From the NCBI GenBank assembly GCA_002451555.1, contig DKCU01000127.1:16615-35607 (forward strand): 18,993 nucleotides of DNA, read 5' to 3'. A program made the translations under genes and the position numbers. Numbering within the stretch: the stretch's first letter is position 1; each line of letters begins with the position of its first letter. This document shows positions 13,954-18,993 of this stretch, in pieces. The stretch is from Candidatus Segatella albertsiae. GTDB taxonomy: Bacteria > Bacteroidota > Bacteroidia > Bacteroidales > Bacteroidaceae. Under the pieces are notes generated by a model. The model was given only the letters and a program-made list of their open reading frames with translations. It searched no databases and was not told where the DNA came from.

Positions 13954-15323
13954 TTTACCTTTCCCTCCTTCCATAATTGGTGAAACGATTTCTTGGCAAA
14001 CTTAGGCATGGCATGACCGATGCCCCAAGCATTCCAGTTGCTGAAGTGCGTGCAGCACTCAGGAACGAGATTGACGAGCGGCGCAAACTTCAATGCCGTG
14101 GTATAGAGTGCCGGACGGTCGAAGAGATACTTCATACCGTTGGACATCGCCTTCTTCACGGGGTCTGCCTTGCCCAACTTCTCCAGACTCTGTCGCCAAA
14201 CGTAAATCTGCGACCCTGGTCCTACCTTGCTTGGACATACATTGTCGCAAGACAAGCACAAGGTACAAGCCGAGACGTTGTCGGCATACTTCTGAGGATT
14301 CTTCAGCATACCGAGGTTCACACCCACAGGTCCTGGGATGAAGTAAGTATAACTGTAACCACCTGAACGGCGATATACCGGACAAGTATTCATACAAGCA
14401 CCGCAGCGCATACACTTCAAGGTCTGCCAGTGGTCCTTGTCGGCGAGGATGTCGCTTCTGCCATTATCCACCAACACAACGTGCATCTCAGCGCCCGGTC
14501 GAGCCTGACGGAAATGAGAGGTATAGGTGGTGGTAGGCTGACCCGTACCACAACGGCAAAGCAAGCGTTGGAACACAGCCAAAGACTTATAGTCTGGTAC
14601 CAATTTTTCTATTCCCATCGCTACGATGTGGAGCTTAGGCATGGAAGTGGTCATGTCGGCATTACCCTCGTTGGTGCAAACCACACAGTCGCCTGTGGCA
14701 GCCACACCGAAGTTACAACCGGTCATACCAGCGCCAGCCTCCATAAACTGGTCGCGCAAGTGATGGCGAGCGCAACGAGTCAGATAGGTAGGGTCGTAGT
14801 TGCCGATTTCCTTGGAGATACCCTTCTCCTCGAACATCTTGCCTACCTCCTCACGTTTCAAGTGGATGGCAGGCATCACGATGTGGCTTGGCTTCTGATG
14901 CAAGAGCTGGATGATACGCTCACCCAAGTCGGTCTCCACCACGTCGATGCCGTGCTGCTCCAAGTAAGGATTCATCTCGCACTCCTCGGTGAGCATAGAT
15001 TTCGACTTCACCATCTTCTTCACATTGTGGTCTTTCAGGATGCCGAGCACAATCTCGTTGAACTCCTGTGCATCCTTCGCCCAGTGAACCTTCACGCCTC
15101 GGCTCTCCAGGTTCTTGGAGAACATGTCGAGGTAGTCGGCAAGATGGGTTATGGTGTGCATTTTAATCTCAGACGCATGCTCACGCAAGTCTTCCCACTC
15201 AGGCAACTGCTGAGCCATCAAATCTCTCTTCTGGCGCACTGACCAGAAAGTATTGTCGTGCCACGTAGTCTTCTCCACATCCTTGGTGAAGACAGTAGCT
15301 CTCTTGGAATGTTCTGTACTCAT
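13950..15323 (-). CDS. lutB: Lactate utilization iron-sulfur protein LutB
   Basis: Iron-sulfur subunit of the LutABC system, 457 residues, close to the usual 460-475. An N-terminal LUD region (about 60-290) includes KMVKSKSMLTEECEMN and GVAATGDCVVCTNEGNADMT. Two 4Fe-4S binding motifs follow: C304xxC307xxC310xxxC314P and C353xxC356xxC359xxxC363P. A C-terminal tail completes it. The complex oxidises L-lactate to pyruvate without a flavin lactate dehydrogenase; in B. subtilis and other bacteria the three genes are essential for lactate growth. It starts 4 bp after lutA stops and overlaps lutC by 4 bases, so all three are translationally coupled. Confidence 0.95.
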   Translation of the reverse strand: MSTEHSKRATVFTKDVEKTTWHDNTFWSVRQKRDLMAQQLPEWEDLREHASEIKMHTITHLADYLDMFSKNLESRGVKVHWAKDAQEFNEIVLGILKDHNVKKMVKSKSMLTEECEMNPYLEQHGIDVVETDLGERIIQLLHQKPSHIVMPAIHLKREEVGKMFEEKGISKEIGNYDPTYLTRCARHHLRDQFMEAGAGMTGCNFGVAATGDCVVCTNEGNADMTTSMPKLHIVAMGIEKLVPDYKSLAVFQRLLCRCGTGQPTTTYTSHFRQARPGAEMHVVLVDNGRSDILADKDHWQTLKCMRCGACMNTCPVYRRSGGYSYTYFIPGPVGVNLGMLKNPQKYADNVSACTLCLSCDNVCPSKVGPGSQIYVWRQSLEKLGKADPVKKAMSNGMKYLFDRPALYTTALKFAPLVNLVPECCTHFSNWNAWGIGHAMPKFAKKSFHQLWKEGKVK

Positions 15324-15327
15324 AGTC

Positions 15328-16065
15328 CTATAGTCCCGCAGCTAAAATTTGAACAACATGAATAAACTTGATCGGCATTTTCTCCTTCTTGGCGATGCCC
15401 GCCATGTGCATGAGGCAAGAAGAGTCAGGTCCCGTCACATACTCGGCCCCCGTGGCCATGTGTCGCTTTATCTTGTCCTCGCCCATACGAGTAGAGACGG
15501 CAGGTTCCTCGATAGAGAACATACCGCCGAATCCGCAGCACTCATCCTTGCGCTCAGGCTCGTGGATTTCGATGCCATCCACCATCTCCAGGAGGTCGAT
15601 GATTTTATTGAATGGCTTAATATGACGCTCGGAAGGCGATGACAAGCCCAGCTCTCTCACACCATGGCAAGAGTTATGCACACTCACCACATGAGGGAAC
15701 TTACCAGGCACTTCCTTCACCTTCAGCACATCGTGCAGAAACTCCACGACATCCATAATCTTCTTGGAAGAGACACACTCGTGCTTACCCTTCAAGATCT
15801 GAGGGTAATACACTCTAACGTAAGCTGCGCAGGAAGCAGAAGGAGCCACGATGTAGTCGTAATCCTTGAAAAGTTCGTCGAAGGTCTCGATGACATGCTC
15901 CGACTTATCTTGGAAACCAGCGTTCGCCATCGGCTGACCACAACAGGTTTGCTTCTCAGGATAGCCTACCTCCAATCCATAATGCTTAAGCAACTTGTAT
16001 GTAGCGACACCCGCCTCTGGATAGAGGGCATCGACATAGCAAGGGACGAATAATCCGACTTTCAT
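15328..16065 (-). CDS. lutA: Lactate utilization protein LutA (CCG domains)
   Basis: A 245-residue protein of the LutA/glycolate-oxidase-GlcF-like group with two cysteine-rich CCG domains: TCCGQPMANAGF (Cys41-Cys42) and ECCGFGGMFSIEEP (Cys176-Cys177), each with upstream cysteines (CYVDA, NSCHG) that complete a cluster or heterodisulfide-like site. The N terminus MKVGLFVPCYVDALYPE is standard for LutA. First gene of the lutABC transcript, reading away from topB. A TAnnTTTG box at 16160-16167 lies about 95 bp upstream. No lactate permease (LutP) or GntR-type LutR regulator is in the window. Confidence 0.94.
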   Translation of the reverse strand: MKVGLFVPCYVDALYPEAGVATYKLLKHYGLEVGYPEKQTCCGQPMANAGFQDKSEHVIETFDELFKDYDYIVAPSASCAAYVRVYYPQILKGKHECVSSKKIMDVVEFLHDVLKVKEVPGKFPHVVSVHNSCHGVRELGLSSPSERHIKPFNKIIDLLEMVDGIEIHEPERKDECCGFGGMFSIEEPAVSTRMGEDKIKRHMATGAEYVTGPDSSCLMHMAGIAKKEKMPIKFIHVVQILAAGL

Positions 16066-16159
16066 TGTTATATTTTTGTATAATTCTTGTTAGCAATTGT
16101 TTATTCTTCTTTCTACGATGATATATACACCTTATTTTACTATATATTTGTCATCACTG

Positions 16160-16167
16160 CAAAAGTA
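16160..16167 (-). promoter_or_regulatory. -7 promoter element of lutABC
   Basis: On the minus strand TACTTTTG (16167-16160) is an exact TAnnTTTG box. Upstream only a weak CTTG (16188-16185) is seen, with short spacing. The predicted leader is about 88 nt. Confidence 0.55.
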
Positions 16168-16315
16168 AGAAAATAATTTCAGAACAAGAAAAGGAAGAAG
16201 AAGAAAAAACAAGCCGTTGAAATAATTTAACGCTACAACACACGACTTTGCCAAGTAGATATGGCAGTTTCAGGACTTCTAATGCCTATCGGAGACTCTC
16301 TTATTGCATTTTTTG

Positions 16316-16377
16316 CCATAAGTTAAGACCAGTGCTTGCCGTAACTTATGACCGGGCTTGACCATAAGTTAAGACCA
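16316..16377. repeat. 23-bp tandem repeat, nearly three copies
   Basis: Units begin at 16316, 16339 and 16362, an exact 23-bp period: CCATAAGTTAAGACCAGTG, CCGTAACTTATGACCGGG and CCATAAGTTAAGACCA. Units 1 and 3 agree over CCATAAGTTAAGACCA, while unit 2 differs at several positions. It directly abuts the foldback element at 16378. Function unknown; a repeated protein-binding site is possible. In the rest of 16066-16673 I see only the promoters and the foldback element listed separately. Confidence 0.8.
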
Positions 16378-16567
16378 AATTGTCACTTTGTCACTGTAAC
16401 TTTTGCATTGATTTTCACTTTCTCGCCAACACCCACTCTCGCGCGTACCTTATTATATATAGAGTATATTTAATAATATATATATAATAAATATATACAT
16501 ATTAACATATATAATAAATGCTGAAATGCGTTTTCAATGCAAAAGTTACAGTGACAAAGTGACAATT
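16378..16567. mobile_element. MITE-like foldback element with 34-bp inverted ends
   Basis: The ends 16378-16411 and 16534-16567 are perfect 34-bp inverted repeats: AATTGTCACTTTGTCACTGT at the left edge, continuing to TTTTGCATTGA. They enclose 122 bp with no coding capacity. The interior is very AT-rich and contains a second inverted pair, TTATTATATATA (16450-16461) with TATATATAATAA (16479-16490). Size, perfect terminal repeats and lack of a gene fit a non-autonomous (MITE-like) element. AATT at both outer edges might be a 4-bp target duplication, but because AATT is a palindrome this cannot be told from the repeat itself. An invertible segment is the main alternative. Confidence 0.6.
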
Positions 16568-16619
16568 CACAAAATTAACAAATTCTTTGTGCGCTAGAAT
16601 GAAAATAAATTATCATTCG

Positions 16620-16651
16620 TTTCGCTTAATCAGATTTTTGCAGTATCTTTG
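16620..16651 (+). promoter_or_regulatory. Promoter of topB
   Basis: TATCTTTG (16644-16651) is an exact TAnnTTTG box 22 bp before the topB ATG. A partial TTTC (16620-16623) lies 20 bp upstream at the -33 position. The leader would be about 17 nt. The foldback element ends 52 bp upstream of the -33 position, outside this core promoter. Confidence 0.6.
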
Positions 16652-16673
16652 CAGTCTAAAGAGAAAATAAGCA

Positions 16674-18890
16674 ATGATAGTTTGTATAGCAGAGAAACCA
16701 AGCGTAGCGAAGGACATCGCCCGAATCATCGGCGCAAACTCAGCCCGCGATGGTTATATGGAAGGTAATGGATACCAAGTGACATGGACTTTCGGCCACC
16801 TGTGTGAGCTGAAAGAACCCGACGATTATACGCCGATGTGGAAACGTTGGAGCCTTTCGGCATTGCCTATGATTCCGCAACGCTTCGGCATCAAGCTCAT
16901 CAATGACGAAGGTATCAAGAAGCAATTCTCCATCATCGAGCGACTGATGCAAGCCGCCGACTCCATCATCAACTGTGGTGACGCCGGACAGGAGGGAGAA
17001 TTGATTCAGCGATGGGTGATGCAGAAGGCACAGGCAAAGTGCCCCGTGAAGCGATTGTGGATCTCGTCCATGACCGACGAGGCCATCAAACAAGGATTCC
17101 AGGAGCTGAAAGACCAGAAGGAATACCAACCACTCTACCTGGCAGGCTTATCGCGTGCCATCGGCGACTGGATTCTCGGCATGAACGCCACGCGCCTCTA
17201 CACATTGAAATATGGTCAGAACAGACAGGTGCTCAGCATCGGACGTGTACAGACCCCTACCCTCGCCCTCATCGTGAATCGACAGAAGGAAATCGACAAC
17301 TTCGAGCCAGAACCATATTGGGTACTCGCCACCATCTATCGCAATACTCAGTTTACGGCAACCAGTGGCAAATTCACCAGCAAGGAGGAAGGCGAGAAGG
17401 CTTTCAGTACCATCGCCGGCAAACCTTTCACCGTGACCAGCGTCACCAAGAAGAAGGGTTCTGAGGCACCTCCTCATCTCTACGATTTGACCTCACTACA
17501 GGTGGATTGCAACAAGAAGTACAGTTACTCCGCCGACATGACGTTGAAGCTCATCCAGAGCCTCTACGAGAAGAAGTTTACCACTTATCCTCGTGTGGAT
17601 ACCCAGTTCTTGACCGACGACATCTATCCGAAATGTCCACAGATACTGAATGGGGTGAGCCAAGCCAAGATATTCAGTCAGCCGAAGTATATGCCATTGA
17701 TACAAAAGTTGGCTTCCCTTGGGAATAAATTGCCGAAGAGCAAGAAAGTCTTCGACAACAGCAAGGTGACAGACCACCACGCCATCATTCCTACCGGTGT
17801 CACTCCTACGGGGCTCACCGACATGGAGGCGAATGTCTATGACTTGATAGCCAAGCGATTCATCAGCGTGTTCTATCCCGACTGCAAGTTCTCCACCACC
17901 ACCGTATTGGGCGAAGTCATCAACGAGGATGGCGAGAAACCCGAGAAGATAGAGTTCAAGGTGAGCGGCAAGGAGATATTGGAGCCAGGATGGCGTGAAG
18001 TCTATGCCAAGGATGCGAAGAACTCCGACGACGATTCTGATGACGGAAACAATGGAAACGGTTTGTCGAGCAACTCATCTTCTGATGGTAACGGCAATGG
18101 CACCAAGAAGGAAGTGGTGGAGGAAAGAACCCTTCCTAGCTTCGTGAAGGGCGAGAGTGGCGAACACATCCCTACCCTCACAGAAAAGTGGACTACCCCT
18201 CCTAAGTACTATACCGAGGCAACGCTATTAAGAGCGATGGAAACAGCAGGCAAGTTTGTGGATGACGAGGAATTGCGAGCTGCCTTGAAGGAAAACGGAA
18301 TCGGCCGTCCTTCCTCTCGTGCAGGCATCATCGAGACTTTGTTTAAGCGTCATTACATCCGCCGCCAGCGAAAGAACCTGATGGCTACCCCTACGGGCAT
18401 CGAACTCATCGACACCATCCACGAGGAACTCTTGAAGAGCTGCGAGCTGACAGGTATCTGGGAAAAGAAACTCCGTGACATCGAGCACAAGACCTATGAT
18501 CCTGCCGACTTCATCAATGGTCTGAAAGAGCAAATCAACCAGATTGTAAAGGATGTCTTAGCTGACAACAGTGCTCGCCATGTGACGATTACGACCGACG
18601 AGGACTTGAAGAAAAAGCCTGCGGCTAAGAAGTCTTCGGCTGCCAAGAAAAAGGCAGCTTCTACAACTGCCGTTTCTGCCACCGCTGCAGCTGCTTCTGC
18701 TACAGCAGCATCTGTTACAACACCACAGGAAACGCAAAAGCCACAGTCAGCACCGCAACCAGAAGACCCATTGGTAGGCAAGCCATGTCCTCTTTGTGGC
18801 AAGGGAGTCGTCATCAAGGGCAAGACGGCCTATGGCTGCAGCAACTGGAAAGCAGGTTGCCAATATCGTCAACCGTTCTCGCAGATGTAA
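16674..18890 (+). CDS. topB: DNA topoisomerase III
   Basis: Type IA topoisomerase, 738 residues, which passes single DNA strands to decatenate and unlink DNA. The N-terminal Toprim domain has AEKPS (Glu7) and GDAGQEGE (D103, E107), the form with glycine in place of the second Asp that occurs in many TopB proteins. SIGRVQTPTLALIV (188-201) and the active-site tyrosine Y305 in FTTYPRVDTQFL follow. Further on are DHHAIIPTG and NGIGRPSSRAGIIETL. An Asp/Asn/Ser/Gly-rich insert (about 448-477) and an Ala/Lys/Thr-rich linker (about 644-699) precede a C-terminal zinc ribbon with C705, C708, C722 and C729. The linkers make the protein longer than the usual 650-700. No conjugation genes are adjacent, so it is probably the chromosomal copy. 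The ATG lies 22 bp after the promoter box. Confidence 0.95.
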   Translation: MIVCIAEKPSVAKDIARIIGANSARDGYMEGNGYQVTWTFGHLCELKEPDDYTPMWKRWSLSALPMIPQRFGIKLINDEGIKKQFSIIERLMQAADSIINCGDAGQEGELIQRWVMQKAQAKCPVKRLWISSMTDEAIKQGFQELKDQKEYQPLYLAGLSRAIGDWILGMNATRLYTLKYGQNRQVLSIGRVQTPTLALIVNRQKEIDNFEPEPYWVLATIYRNTQFTATSGKFTSKEEGEKAFSTIAGKPFTVTSVTKKKGSEAPPHLYDLTSLQVDCNKKYSYSADMTLKLIQSLYEKKFTTYPRVDTQFLTDDIYPKCPQILNGVSQAKIFSQPKYMPLIQKLASLGNKLPKSKKVFDNSKVTDHHAIIPTGVTPTGLTDMEANVYDLIAKRFISVFYPDCKFSTTTVLGEVINEDGEKPEKIEFKVSGKEILEPGWREVYAKDAKNSDDDSDDGNNGNGLSSNSSSDGNGNGTKKEVVEERTLPSFVKGESGEHIPTLTEKWTTPPKYYTEATLLRAMETAGKFVDDEELRAALKENGIGRPSSRAGIIETLFKRHYIRRQRKNLMATPTGIELIDTIHEELLKSCELTGIWEKKLRDIEHKTYDPADFINGLKEQINQIVKDVLADNSARHVTITTDEDLKKKPAAKKSSAAKKKAASTTAVSATAAAASATAASVTTPQETQKPQSAPQPEDPLVGKPCPLCGKGVVIKGKTAYGCSNWKAGCQYRQPFSQM

Positions 18891-18924
18891 AACACCTAGC
18901 AAGAACAGAGAAAGCAAAGAATTA

Positions 18925-18993
18925 AATCGAAGAAGACACTGAATCGAGGAAGATACTGAATCGAGGAAGATACTGAATCGAGGAAAAAGCTGA
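18925..18993. repeat. 17-bp tandem repeat at the window edge
   Basis: Units AATCGAGGAAGATACTG and a variant with AGAAGACACTG start at 18925, 18942 and 18959. A fourth, truncated and altered (AATCGAGGAAAAAGCTGA), starts at 18976 and runs off the window. It begins 34 bp after the topB stop codon. I see no terminator between topB and the edge. Confidence 0.8.

Noticed and set aside
14430..15242. 270-codon plus-strand frame opposite lutB
   Set aside because: Antisense shadow; lutB has both 4Fe-4S motifs and operon overlap.
16412..16533. Phase-variable invertible promoter ahead of topB
   Set aside because: Not excluded, but topB has its own TAnnTTTG box outside the inverted repeats, no recombinase gene is nearby, and the core shows no clear promoter.
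16674..16990. Toprim motif GDAGQEGE seemed to lack an aspartate
   Set aside because: The DAGxEGE form is common in TopB-type enzymes, and the active-site tyrosine and other motifs are intact.

Overview
The window looks like an ordinary chromosomal stretch from a Bacteroidales bacterium, most probably Prevotellaceae (Prevotella/Segatella-like). This is inferred from four things: the Bacteroidetes-type promoter element TAnnTTTG ahead of several genes, A-rich start regions without clear Shine-Dalgarno sites, the protein families, and many short tandem or palindromic repeats between genes. There are no RNA genes, CRISPR arrays, prophage genes or complete insertion sequences.

Left third (1-8340), all genes on the minus strand. 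Transcription enters at a promoter near 8309-8340 and reads a secreted subtilisin-like protease, then xseA and xseB (exonuclease VII). ilvE (branched-chain aminotransferase) follows with its own promoter (4833-4863) and an intrinsic terminator (3682-3719). Last is a 1,108-residue exported protein in which an active TldD-like metallopeptidase half is fused to a TldE/PmbA-like half without the zinc motif. It ends in a 15-bp tandem repeat and a compound REP-like palindrome.

Middle (8411-13141), plus strand. One run holds a MATE transporter (probably leaderless mRNA), a cytidylate-kinase-like protein, purT (formate-dependent purine synthesis), a WxcM/FdtA-like sugar 3,4-ketoisomerase and a GNAT/FemAB-like acyltransferase. 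The last two look like part of a dTDP-3-acetamido-sugar pathway whose aminotransferase is not here. A 17-bp hairpin at 13250-13290 separates this run from the convergent lut operon.

Right third. lutA-lutB-lutC (minus strand; LutB and LutC overlap by four bases) encode the iron-sulfur L-lactate oxidation system. A 608-bp divergent intergenic region separates lutA from topB (plus strand, topoisomerase III). It holds a 23-bp tandem repeat array and a 190-bp foldback element with perfect 34-bp inverted ends, which resembles a MITE. The window ends in a 17-bp tandem repeat array downstream of topB.

The genes are mostly housekeeping. The unusual material is the TldD-TldE fusion, the orphan sugar-modifying pair coupled to purT, and the dense intergenic repeats, one of which supplies the C-terminal tail of the MATE protein. 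I did not find a convincing new multi-gene system.
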